Source: Synechococcales cyanobacterium GL140_1_metabinner_5_sub (lineage in GTDB: Bacteria > Cyanobacteriota > Cyanobacteriia > Cyanobacteriales > Chamaesiphonaceae). From it: DNA of 64,000 bases. Below, piece by piece: positions 38,883-47,206 of the stretch. The notes beneath the pieces were generated by a model. That model saw nothing but the letters and a program-made list of their open reading frames with translations. It ran no database searches and was not told where the DNA came from. The position numbers were made by a program, and so were the translations under genes. Numbering within the stretch: position 1 is the first letter of the stretch; each line of letters starts with the position of its first letter. The stretch covers positions 16,229-80,228 of the forward strand of contig JANYHM010000079.1 of the NCBI GenBank assembly GCA_025359065.1, written 5' to 3'.

Positions 38883-40040
38883 CTAGGAATTCAACTCTCC
38901 AGGCTTAATCACGATTTGTTTGCTTTTGCCTCGACGCTCGATCGTCAGATTTAATCGTTTGCTGACCTGGCTATTTTCCACCAAGTTTTGCAGCTCCTCA
39001 GAACTAGCAACAGGTGTACCGTCTACATCCAAAATTACATCGCCACGTCGCATTCCAGCGCTGGCCGCAGCCGTATTTGGTAACACTCGTACTACCAAAA
39101 CTCCATTGACTTCTGGTACTCGGAAAGCCGAATTGGGGTCAGTGTTGTTTTCGATCGCTAACTGGGGAGTTACCGTAGCCATTTGGATTCCTAAGTAGGG
39201 ATGAGACACTTTCTCGCCCTTGGCCAACTGGATCGAAATGGTCTTGGCCTTGTCGATCGGAATCGCAAATCCAATGCCAGTAGCATCTGCCCGAATGGCA
39301 GTGTTAATGCCAATCACTTCACCTTGACCGTTCAACAATGGCCCGCCAGAGTTGCCAGGATTAATGGCTGCATCGGTTTGAATGAATTCAATGCGCTTAT
39401 CGCCCATGCCGATCGTGGCGCTGGAACGTTTCAGGGTGCTGACGATGCCCAAAGTTACCGTGTTGTCCAAGCCCAATGGGTTGCCAACTGCGATCGCCCA
39501 GTCTCCGACCTGCACATCATCCGATTTACCCAAGGTTGCTACGGGCAAGTTTTTGGCTCCGCTAATTTTGACTACGGCTAAGTCAGTTACCGGATCTACA
39601 CCTTGGACTTTGCCCTCAAAAGTGCGACCGTCTTTGAGAGTTACGGTTACTCGATCGGCTTCATTAACCACATGAGCGTTGGTGAGCAAAATGCCCTGGC
39701 TATCAATAATAAAACCAGAGCCTTGACCACGCATTTTTTGCTGTTGAGGCTGCATGGGCATCCCAAACATAAAGTCTTCTAAGGCTGGGTCGATCTTCTG
39801 ACTAACTGTTTTTTCAGTATCGATCCTTACTACCGCTGCCCCAACTTTGCGCACTGCTGCTGCGACAAAGCTACTGCCGTCATTACTGCTGGTTTTGATT
39901 AAGGTGCTAAGCGGTGGGCTAATAGCTAGCTGCGAAGGTGCTGATGCGCTGGGAGGCACTTCAGCAACAGCGAGTGGCACCCACCACAGGCAGGCACAAA
40001 GCAAAGCTGCAAAGAAACGAGTCAATCGGGAAATATTCAT
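38883..40040 (-). CDS. HtrA/Deg-family serine protease (HhoA/HhoB/HtrA type)
   Basis: A 385-residue periplasmic or lumenal protease and chaperone. The ATG at 40040 gives a proper signal peptide (MNISRLTRFFAALLCACLWW...AVA|EVPP). An upstream in-frame extension of 80 residues is rejected. Catalytic triad: His in LTNAHVV, Asp in VTDLAVVKI, Ser in INPGNSGGPLL. One PDZ domain follows (about 285-380; VNGVLVVRVLPNTAAASAGMRRGDVILDVDG). It degrades or refolds misfolded proteins under stress. Which of the three cyanobacterial paralogues it represents cannot be settled here. Confidence 0.92.
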   Translation of the reverse strand: MNISRLTRFFAALLCACLWWVPLAVAEVPPSASAPSQLAISPPLSTLIKTSSNDGSSFVAAAVRKVGAAVVRIDTEKTVSQKIDPALEDFMFGMPMQPQQQKMRGQGSGFIIDSQGILLTNAHVVNEADRVTVTLKDGRTFEGKVQGVDPVTDLAVVKISGAKNLPVATLGKSDDVQVGDWAIAVGNPLGLDNTVTLGIVSTLKRSSATIGMGDKRIEFIQTDAAINPGNSGGPLLNGQGEVIGINTAIRADATGIGFAIPIDKAKTISIQLAKGEKVSHPYLGIQMATVTPQLAIENNTDPNSAFRVPEVNGVLVVRVLPNTAAASAGMRRGDVILDVDGTPVASSEELQNLVENSQVSKRLNLTIERRGKSKQIVIKPGELNS

Positions 40041-40264
40041 GGGGTTGCTGCTCGAATGTCTTTTTAAATTTTGACTAATTTTGCTGATAGAGGTGGGCAG
40101 GACACCGTACCATTCAACATTTTTTAGGCACTTTTTAAGTGCTGTATTAAATTCTAGCGGCAAAATTCTTTCGTTCCCAGCTTCTGGCTCAACATTCGGA
40201 ATATACGACTTTGAGAGTGTAGCAAACCTCACTTTTTTTGGGAGGAGGTCTGGCATGATTGTAA

Positions 40265-40594
40265 ATGTCGAACCAACCAAACAGGTTTAAAGAAATGAAC
40301 TTTTCCATCCAATCTCTCTACAACTGGTATCGCGGTCTGTTACAAAATCCGAAGTATCGTTGGTGGGTAGTCTTGGCATCTGTGGCTTACATCGTCAGTC
40401 CGATCGATATCGCACCGGATATTTTCCCGGTTATCGGCTGGATTGATGACAGCGTTGTGATTGGTCTTTTGGTTGCTGAACTGTCTCAGGTAATCAGTGC
40501 GAAGCTGAAAGAGCGCAGTACCAGAGTGAATGATACAGCTAAGACCGGTGGTACCCCCGAGCCGATCGATATCAACGCTGTGCAGCTCGACTAG
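40265..40594 (+). CDS. YkvA-like DUF1232 membrane protein
   Basis: A 109-residue protein with the DUF1232 signature: YRWWVVLASVAYIVSPIDIAPDIFPVIGWIDDSVVIGLLV. This is a hydrophobic hairpin around a Pro/Asp-rich core. The start is uncertain. GGGAGGAGG near 40240 serves an ATG at 40256 in another frame that ends after 11 codons, while the gene's own ATG is 40265 or 40295. It is divergent from the HtrA-type gene and followed by a strong terminator. Function unknown. Confidence 0.8.
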   Translation: MSNQPNRFKEMNFSIQSLYNWYRGLLQNPKYRWWVVLASVAYIVSPIDIAPDIFPVIGWIDDSVVIGLLVAELSQVISAKLKERSTRVNDTAKTGGTPEPIDINAVQLD

Positions 40595-40624
40595 TTTTTT
40601 CCGAAGGTAAAGATGTTCTATTTT

Positions 40625-40654
40625 AAAGGCGACCTGCTTGCAGGCCGCCTTTTT
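40625..40654 (+). terminator. Terminator after the YkvA-like gene
   Basis: AAAGGCGACCTGC (40625-40637) pairs with GCAGGCCGCCTTT (40640-40652) with one mismatch, followed by more T. The next 210 bp up to moxR hold no recognisable feature. Confidence 0.9.
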
Positions 40655-40868
40655 GTTGCTAAACTGCCAAAGCCTTTAATAATTGATCCACGTTGTCTGC
40701 TGCGATTACTCCCTATCTCAATCGTTGAGCCAGAGCTTAACAACTTGAACATCGAGTTTTAGTGAGTTTCAGTCTTTTCCCTTTCCACTATCGCTCTACA
40801 TCTTTCCATGAAATTTGTTGTATGAAACAGGGAATACTAACTCTAGAGTTCAGCAAGCCCTGGTAATT

Positions 40869-41813
40869 ATGACTATCGCCCCTCCCGCCAAGCCATACGC
40901 TAAAACCGTTAATCCTTTACAACAGCTCCAATCAGAACTCAGCCAAGTGGTCATCGGCAAAGAAAAACCGATCGAACTCGTTTTGATCGCCCTATTAGCT
41001 GGCGGCCACGTTTTACTAGAAGACGTACCAGGGGTGGGCAAAACAGTTCTAGCCAAATCCTTAGCCAAACTCATTGATGGCCGCTATCAGCGGATTCAAT
41101 GTACCCCCGACCTGTTACCTACCGATATCACCGGCACCAATATTTGGAACCCCGGCAACCGGGAATTTGAATTCCTCGCTGGCCCAATTTTTACCAATAT
41201 TTTATTGGCCGATGAAGTCAACCGCGCCACTCCTCGCACCCAGTCTGCACTGTTAGAAGTAATGGCCGAGCAGCAAGCTACGATCGATGGCCGCACTCAC
41301 CCCATTGCCCGCCCTTTCTTTGTGGTAGCAACCCAAAACCCAGTGGAATATCAAGGGACTTTTCCGTTACCCGAAGCCCAAATGGATCGATTTATGATTT
41401 GCTTGAGCCTGGGTTATCCCAACGCCGCCGAAGAAGTGCAGATGCTGCAAGGCATTAACCAACGGGAATCTGGCAAGAGCGTAGCACCTTGTTTAACTGC
41501 TCATCAGTTAGCTGAACTTTCTGCCCAAGCCCGATCGATCAGGGTAGAAACTGTTTTACAGCAATATATTGTCAACCTGGTACAAGCCACTCGTCGTCAC
41601 CCCGATGTTTTGCTAGGAGTCAGCCCCCGTGGTTCGATCGCCCTCCATCAAGCCGTACAGGCTCGCGCCCTGATTCAAGGTCGTGACTACGCCACCCCAG
41701 ACGATGTGAAGTTCTTGGCTCCTTATGTTTTGACCCACCGCATTGTGACGAACAGCAGCAAACGCAGTAGCCAAATTGTAGACGCTGTTTTACACGAAAC
41801 TGCGGTGCCATAA
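40869..41813 (+). CDS. MoxR-family AAA+ ATPase
   Basis: A 314-residue cytoplasmic AAA+ chaperone. Walker A is LEDVPGVGKTVLAKSLA, Walker B NILLADEVNRATPRTQSALLEVM, sensor 1 FFVVATQNPVEYQGTFPLPEAQMDRF. MoxR proteins usually act with a VWA-domain partner to mature or assemble other proteins; no such partner is adjacent. The ATG at 40869 is preferred to one at 40815 because homologues begin close to this point. Its end lies 68 bp from the convergent fic gene. Confidence 0.9.
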   Translation: MTIAPPAKPYAKTVNPLQQLQSELSQVVIGKEKPIELVLIALLAGGHVLLEDVPGVGKTVLAKSLAKLIDGRYQRIQCTPDLLPTDITGTNIWNPGNREFEFLAGPIFTNILLADEVNRATPRTQSALLEVMAEQQATIDGRTHPIARPFFVVATQNPVEYQGTFPLPEAQMDRFMICLSLGYPNAAEEVQMLQGINQRESGKSVAPCLTAHQLAELSAQARSIRVETVLQQYIVNLVQATRRHPDVLLGVSPRGSIALHQAVQARALIQGRDYATPDDVKFLAPYVLTHRIVTNSSKRSSQIVDAVLHETAVP

Positions 41814-41881
41814 GCCCACATTCCTGATTTTGGGATTATTGTAGTGAGCCAGTGGAGTCAGAAGAGATTCAACTGAATTTC

Positions 41882-43234
41882 TCAAGACTTACTTAATTTT
41901 GACTTTAAGTTAGCTGGAGACAAGTAGACTACTGCTTTACCCATTTTTTTCGTCGATTGTACTAATAAATCAAGCTCTACTAGTTCGTTCAAGTATTTCC
42001 TCGCGGTATTACTCGTAATGCTAAAATCATTACTCATTTGTCTAGCTGTAAACTCTCGACCTGGCGATCTTACTGCTTCTTTTAATATTTCTAATTGTTC
42101 GCGATTTAGTTTTTGTGATACCGGACTTTTCTTTACCCAATCCATGAACTGGGAAAAATCCTTCTGTTTTTTATCTACATATTCATTTAATAGCTGAACT
42201 GCTTTACTAATAGTATCAACTTGGTTGTAAATAAAATAAGTCATGTCAAAATCATCGGTCTCTGTGTAGATAAAAGATTTATCATAATTGCCACGCTTCT
42301 CTTGAATTAGCTTGCTAATTGAAACATACTCAAACAGCCAATAGCCAGATCTAACGATACTCCAATAAAAAATTGCTCTTGCTGTTCTGCCATTGCCATC
42401 GCCAAAAGGGTGAATGTACCCAATCATAAAATGTAGGATAATTGCTTTGATGATTGGATGAATAAAATTATTGGGATCTTGATCGCTATGATCAGTATTA
42501 GCAAAATCACATAAATCATTAAGTCTGGAGAGTAGAGTGCTTGCTGCTGGTGGATAAAAAGGATTTTCATTATAAAGATTGGTGATTACAATATTATCAT
42601 TTTGCCTCAGTTCTCCGGCTGTTGCATTATTTTCAATTGCTCGATAAGTAGCAATTTCATGTAGTTCCAAAATAAACTTAATCGACAAATCATCTTCTTG
42701 TTTCTCTAGTACTTTTTTCATTAGCAAATAATTATTTAAAATCATTCGCTGAGATTTGTCCTGTGGCTGTAAGTCTTTCTGAAGCATTTCTTTAGCGATT
42801 TCTCTTGTGGTTGAAGCACCTTCTAGTTGTGCAGAAGTTATTGCTTCCTCAAGCATTAAGCTCTTGACCAGATATCGATTTTTATCATCAGTAGATATCA
42901 ATAAACCGTCACTATTTTTATGACCGCCACCAGTTATTCTGTCGATCGAATGCAATTTAGCAGCTAACGAATTAGGTACGCAGTAGCTAAAGCATCGATC
43001 TCCTTCTGCTTGTAATGTTACTAAGTTTTTGGCAATGCCCCGACGAGCTATCTTAGCGGCTACCCATGCGGCTACTTCGTCATCACCCTTCTCCACGCGC
43101 CATTTAAACTCATCCCAATGCAGATACTTTCCTTGGGAGTTAGTTGCCTGGTACTTAACCAGTAACAAAAAAGTTTCGGGAGTTATCTCTTTTATTAACT
43201 CTCCAAAAGGTTTAGGGACTCTAATCCTGGGCAT
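41882..43234 (-). CDS. Fic-domain AMP-transferase with C-terminal winged helix
   Basis: A 450-residue protein. The catalytic Fic motif HPFGDGNGRTAR is complete (275-286). Upstream, SAQLEG (about 134-139) matches the inhibitory-helix consensus [ST]xxxE[GN], so this is an auto-inhibited class II Fic protein. The C-terminal winged-helix segment (about 375-440; REQLEILKEAVRSPGREFTARQMSNDFSITSNTARKYLNEL) suggests DNA binding. It would attach AMP to hydroxyl residues of target proteins. A long palindrome lies 50 bp upstream of its start. No antitoxin gene is adjacent. Confidence 0.9.
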   Translation of the reverse strand: MPRIRVPKPFGELIKEITPETFLLLVKYQATNSQGKYLHWDEFKWRVEKGDDEVAAWVAAKIARRGIAKNLVTLQAEGDRCFSYCVPNSLAAKLHSIDRITGGGHKNSDGLLISTDDKNRYLVKSLMLEEAITSAQLEGASTTREIAKEMLQKDLQPQDKSQRMILNNYLLMKKVLEKQEDDLSIKFILELHEIATYRAIENNATAGELRQNDNIVITNLYNENPFYPPAASTLLSRLNDLCDFANTDHSDQDPNNFIHPIIKAIILHFMIGYIHPFGDGNGRTARAIFYWSIVRSGYWLFEYVSISKLIQEKRGNYDKSFIYTETDDFDMTYFIYNQVDTISKAVQLLNEYVDKKQKDFSQFMDWVKKSPVSQKLNREQLEILKEAVRSPGREFTARQMSNDFSITSNTARKYLNELVELDLLVQSTKKMGKAVVYLSPANLKSKLSKS

Positions 43235-43283
43235 AAGCAGTCGTTATAAGGGGTGGATAAGCCCATTATATCAGTTTTCCAAG

Positions 43284-43322
43284 AAGCAAAACGCATTTTT
43301 GTATTTTTGCGTTTTGCTTTTT
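43284..43322. promoter_or_regulatory. Long palindrome upstream of fic
   Basis: AAGCAAAACGCA (43284-43295) is repeated inverted as TGCGTTTTGCTT (43308-43319), a perfect 12-bp dyad with a 12-base AT-rich centre. A T-run follows on the plus strand. No plus-strand gene ends here, so it is more likely an operator for fic than a terminator. The rest of the 306-bp gap to the LuxR gene shows nothing. Confidence 0.55.
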
Positions 43323-43540
43323 ATGGCTATTGTCTTTCTACCTCCAGGCAAGGGTTTCAGGTAAATTTAATCGATTGCACTGTACACCCTAAGATGAAAA
43401 CAGTTAAATTAAGATTCTGCGGGGGCATTACATAATGGGATAGCCAGTGGGCAACCGCTTGTCATAGTTCAGGCAGCACTCCCAATGCAGATTAAGCACT
43501 ACCAGTATCGATCGCCAGCTTCAGAAACTTAGATAGCGTT

Positions 43541-44197
43541 CTAACCAGCAGAAAGCTGTGCCACCATTTCGGCACGAGATGAGACTTCCAGCTTCCGAAA
43601 CATGCGCTTTAGAGCCTGCTTGACAGTATTTTCGGTAATCCACAATTGGGTACCAATCTCAGCATTTGTGCGTCCTAGCGCAACTAGTTCGACAATTTGC
43701 AATTCACGCGCTGTCAATAGCGCGGATTTGAGCGATGGGGGTGAAGATCTGGTTGCCGCCCACATCGATAAGTGCAAACAGATCCCACTCAAATCGGCTA
43801 GATGCTGCGAATCGAAAGCAGGCATCGATTTGTCGCGAGTGCAGCCCACTGCACCTACCAGTTGACCGCGAACGACAATCGGCCCCGCCATCACATGCCA
43901 ATGGTCGGGACGGGGGCAAATCATCTGCCAAACCTTGGCGGATGTCACCAATCCTTCGTGTACGGGTGCATGACGCTCGGTGAGATAACGGGCGATCGGA
44001 TTACGTTCGATCGAGAGGGCAACTTTAAAAATTTTCCGCAGGCTGGGATCTAGCTGGGAAAATTGGTCGAAGAAAAAAATACCCGATCGATTAGCGGCGA
44101 AGTGTTCCCCCAGTTTTGACGTGACATCTGTTTTTAAATCTTGTTCGTCGTTTACCGCATCGATGGCGGTAAATAGAGGCTGTAAAGAGGCAACCAT
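43541..44197 (-). CDS. GAF-like LuxR-family transcription regulator
   Basis: A 218-residue regulator. Residues about 5-150 look like a divergent GAF/PAS-type sensor (SGIFFFDQFSQLDPSL, MAGPIVVRGQLVGAVGCTRD). The C-terminal HTH (160-214; LTARELQIVELVALGRTNAEIGTQLWITENTVKQALKRMFRKL) is a LuxR/GerE DNA-binding domain. It is divergent from the DJ-1/PfpI gene with 101 bp between, so it probably controls itself and that operon. The signal is unknown. Confidence 0.85.
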   Translation of the reverse strand: MVASLQPLFTAIDAVNDEQDLKTDVTSKLGEHFAANRSGIFFFDQFSQLDPSLRKIFKVALSIERNPIARYLTERHAPVHEGLVTSAKVWQMICPRPDHWHVMAGPIVVRGQLVGAVGCTRDKSMPAFDSQHLADLSGICLHLSMWAATRSSPPSLKSALLTARELQIVELVALGRTNAEIGTQLWITENTVKQALKRMFRKLEVSSRAEMVAQLSAG

Positions 44198-44298
44198 AGT
44201 GTCAGAAAGACTACCCGATCGAGTACTGTACGCGATCGATTTCCACTTTTATTATAGACACATCAGCTTTATTCCTCTCAGCATTAGGAAATCGATTT

Positions 44299-44967
44299 AT
44301 GTTTGATTCACAGCAGCACGTCATTGGTTTGGTCTTTTATCCCGGCATGACATCACTAGACATTATTGGGCCACAGCAGGTTTTTAGTGGGTTGCCTGGG
44401 GTGAAGATTCATCGGATCTGGAAGACGCTAGATTTAGTTAAAACCGACGATGGCATGGTGGTGTTACCCGATACTACTTTTGACAATTGCCCCCGTTTGG
44501 ATGTGATTTGTATCGGTGGTGGCATGGGACAGGCGGCAGTCGAAGATGATCTAGAGCTATTGACATTTTTACGCAAGCAATGCGGCACTGCTAAATTTAT
44601 CACTTCTGTCTGCGGCGGCTCGCAGTTTCTGGCGAAGGCGGGACTGCTCGAAGGCTATCGAGCGGCTACTCATTGGGCAGCACGCCCCCAGCTCGCTGCA
44701 TTGGGTGTGGAAGTTGGCACCGATCGGGTGGTAGTCGATCGCAATCGGATTACGGGCGGTGGCGTGACGGCAGGCATCGATTTTGGGCTGACGCTTGCTA
44801 GTATTCTCTATGGTGAAGAAGTTGCTAAGATTACTCAACTATTAATTGAATACAATCCCGCGCCGCCATTTGATACCGGATCGCCGGAAAAAGCGGGATC
44901 AGAGTTAGTTGAGAAGGCAATGTTATTTATGCAGGGAATGATGCCCACTCCAGTTACAGTAAACTAG
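44299..44967 (+). CDS. DJ-1/PfpI-family protein, isonitrile hydratase-like
   Basis: A 222-residue glutamine-amidotransferase-like protein. The nucleophile elbow is TSVCGGSQFLAKAGLLEG (Cys105), with the DIIGPQQVF acidic loop near residue 21 and ATHW after the elbow. This matches the InhA/isonitrile hydratase branch, although that enzyme usually has Cys-Thr rather than Cys-Gly after the elbow. Activity on a small reactive compound is likely. It is followed 20 bp later by a DUF6010 gene. Confidence 0.82.
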   Translation: MFDSQQHVIGLVFYPGMTSLDIIGPQQVFSGLPGVKIHRIWKTLDLVKTDDGMVVLPDTTFDNCPRLDVICIGGGMGQAAVEDDLELLTFLRKQCGTAKFITSVCGGSQFLAKAGLLEGYRAATHWAARPQLAALGVEVGTDRVVVDRNRITGGGVTAGIDFGLTLASILYGEEVAKITQLLIEYNPAPPFDTGSPEKAGSELVEKAMLFMQGMMPTPVTVN

Positions 44968-44987
44968 AAAAACTTTAGAAGAATACT

Positions 44988-45413
44988 ATGTTAATTCAAT
45001 CTAGACCCGAAATAACAATTATCGAGATAATTGCACCATTAGCTATAGCTTTAATTTTTATTATCCTTTGCTCTTTATTTAGAGAGCCAAACCGTCAAAA
45101 TTTCAGTGCTCTGTTGATTGCCGGAGCTGGAGCGGCATACCTCAATGGTGGTTTACTAAGCTGGGAGTTTGCTTTCTGTAGTGTGATGACTGGTGTTGCC
45201 TATTTTGGATTGAAGGATTATCGATTCATCGGGATTGGCTGGCTACTGCACACTGCGTGGGATGCAGTTCATCACTTGTACGGTACTCCCATCGTGCCAT
45301 TTGTGCCGCTGTCGTCGCTTGGATGCGCTATTTCTGACCCTATTATGGCGCTGTGGTATTTTCGAGGCGCACCTTCGATCTTTACTTGGTTTGGTAGGAT
45401 ACAAAAAACTTAA
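44988..45413 (+). CDS. DUF6010 membrane protein
   Basis: A 141-residue protein with four hydrophobic segments (about 13-33, 40-60, 62-82, 105-130). The block GIGWLLHTAWDAVHHLYGTPIVPFVPLSSLGCAISDP is typical of the DUF6010 family. It is most likely cotranscribed with the DJ-1-like gene. Its stop codon is two bases from a MITE-like element. Function unknown. Confidence 0.8.
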   Translation: MLIQSRPEITIIEIIAPLAIALIFIILCSLFREPNRQNFSALLIAGAGAAYLNGGLLSWEFAFCSVMTGVAYFGLKDYRFIGIGWLLHTAWDAVHHLYGTPIVPFVPLSSLGCAISDPIMALWYFRGAPSIFTWFGRIQKT

Positions 45414-45415
45414 AA

Positions 45416-45505
45416 GGCATTGCTGAATCAGAGTATGAAGGTGTAAGTCAAAGACTGACCTGACATTATGGGTGTTTTTAGTTCATACCAAAAATCAGCA
45501 ACGCT
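45416..45505. mobile_element. MITE-like element with imperfect terminal inverted repeats
   Basis: The left end GGCATTGCTGAATCAGAGTA and the inverted right end AGCGTTGCTGATTTTTGGTA share TTGCTGA and continue into a common TATGAA at the same spacing (17 of 24 positions). The 90-bp element has no coding capacity. Its ends resemble those of short-IR transposons, by recollection rather than search. It lies between DUF6010 and the leader-distal end of the CRISPR array. Confidence 0.45.
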
Positions 45506-45508
45506 GAA

Positions 45509-46995
45509 GTTTTAATAGATTCCCTCGTTACCAAGGGATTGCGATGACAATACGCATGAACTTGGAATCAACGAAGCTCACTACAAGTTTCAATAAATTC
45601 CCTCGTTACCAAGGGATTGCGATACTGGTGGCTGTAATATAAGTAAACCCATTAATACGTTTCAATAAATTCCCTCGTTACCAAGGGATTGCGATATCCG
45701 ATACACTCTATATTACCAGCTCGATTGCTTGAATTGTGTTTCAATAAATTCCCTCGTTACCAAGGGATTGCGATTACCCTTGCCCAACTCGCGCAACTCA
45801 TGGTAGGCAAAGAGTTTCAATAAATTCCCTCGTTACCAAGGGATTGCGATATTTCTAGCCACTGCTCCATCAGATTCTGGCCTGGTACTGTTAGTTTCAA
45901 TAAATTCCCTCGTTACCAAGGGATTGCGATACTCGATCAGGGTCAATTGAAATTCTCATGCGATCAACTGAAGTTTCAATAAATTCCCTCGTTACCAAGG
46001 GATTGCGATGTTACTGGCTATTGGAAATTAGTTGGGCAGGTAGCCGTTTCAATAAATTCCCTCGTTACCAAGGGATTGCGATTCGACAGATCCCAAGAAA
46101 GAAGAAGCCGATCGAGTGCAGCCATCGTTTCAATAAATTCCCTCGTTACCAAGGGATTGCGATTTCGATCCGTATAATTTAGATCCGGAAGTTTTAGCCG
46201 GTTTCAATAAATTCCCTCGTTACCAAGGGATTGCGATGAGTAATCTTATGCAAAAATTTCTTGATGAGCGTTTCAATAAATTCCCTCGTTACCAAGGGAT
46301 TGCGATCTCTAAACGGTATCTCAGAAACCTGAAAACGGTTATAAGAAAGTTTCAATAAATTCCCTCGTTACCAAGGGATTGCGATCAAGTCCTAGTTGCC
46401 ATCCGCGCCGCTCTTACCCAAGTTTCAATAAATTCCCTCGTTACCAAGGGATTGCGATAAGAAGAGTTTACTCCTAAAAAAGCAGTGAAAACTGTTTCAA
46501 TAAATTCCCTCGTTACCAAGGGATTGCGATCGGTTAATACAAAAAACCGTACCCGCTGGTATCAACCAAAAGTTTCAATAAATTCCCTCGTTACCAAGGG
46601 ATTGCGATTATGCCCCCATTAGAAGCTGAATTTATGCAGCTTCTGGTTTCAATAAATTCCCTCGTTACCAAGGGATTGCGATTCGCCAAGCATCCAGCAG
46701 TCCATCAGCTCTGATCTATTGGAAATGTTTCAATAAATTCCCTCGTTACCAAGGGATTGCGATGAAATTAAATTCCATTTTTTAGCCTCGATCGATACCC
46801 GTTTCAATAAATTCCCTCGTTACCAAGGGATTGCGATTCCAAAAGTTTGGTGATTGGAAATGCTTTCGAGCCAAGTTGTTTCAATAAATTCCCTCGTTAC
46901 CAAGGGATTGCGATACGAAGCCATTCGAGGCAGCAGTACAGCTCCTAGTCAATGGCGAGTTTCAATAAATTCCCTCGTTACCAAGGGATTGCGAT
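45509..46995 (-). CRISPR. CRISPR array, 20 repeats of 37 bp, 19 spacers
   Basis: Nineteen identical 37-bp repeats (plus strand GTTTCAATAAATTCCC...GGGATTGCGAT) plus one degenerate copy at 45509-45545 with two changes. Spacers are 32-44 bp. The degenerate end repeat and the minus-strand 3' end ATTGAAAC (usual crRNA 5' handle) both say the array is transcribed leftward from a leader at 46996-47206, in line with the cas operon. The repeat holds a short stem (TCCCT/AGGGA). It is probably processed by the Cas6 domain of Csb2. Repeat starts run 45509, 45587, 45659, 45738, 45814 and so on to 46959. Confidence 0.98.
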
Positions 46996-47206
46996 AGCTG
47001 TGCTCTCAACTTCCTACTATATCTGGTTTTCAAGGTACGTTTGCGCGGCTGACCCTTTTTGGCCATCAGATCTAGAGATAGAGTAGAGGCAAAAGAGCTG
47101 AAACCCTTACACCATAAGGTGCGCGGCTACATCCTAAGTTCAAAGAGCTGAAAAGCTTGCCATGCAACCATTTCAACCCCATAAACCAAAACCACCCTTT
47201 GCACAC
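46996..47206 (-). promoter_or_regulatory. CRISPR leader
   Basis: This is the 211 bp between the youngest repeat and the csb2 stop. AAAGAGCTGAAA occurs twice (47092-47103 and 47142-47153), and GCGCGGCT also twice (47043-47050 and 47121-47128). It should hold the array promoter and spacer-integration signals. Confidence 0.7.

Noticed and set aside
40041..40280. N-terminal extension of the HtrA-type protease to 40280
   Set aside because: The extra 80 residues precede a perfect signal peptide beginning at 40040, so they are not translated as part of the protein.
45958..46182. 74-codon ORF inside the CRISPR array
   Set aside because: It reads through repeats and spacers and has no independent support.
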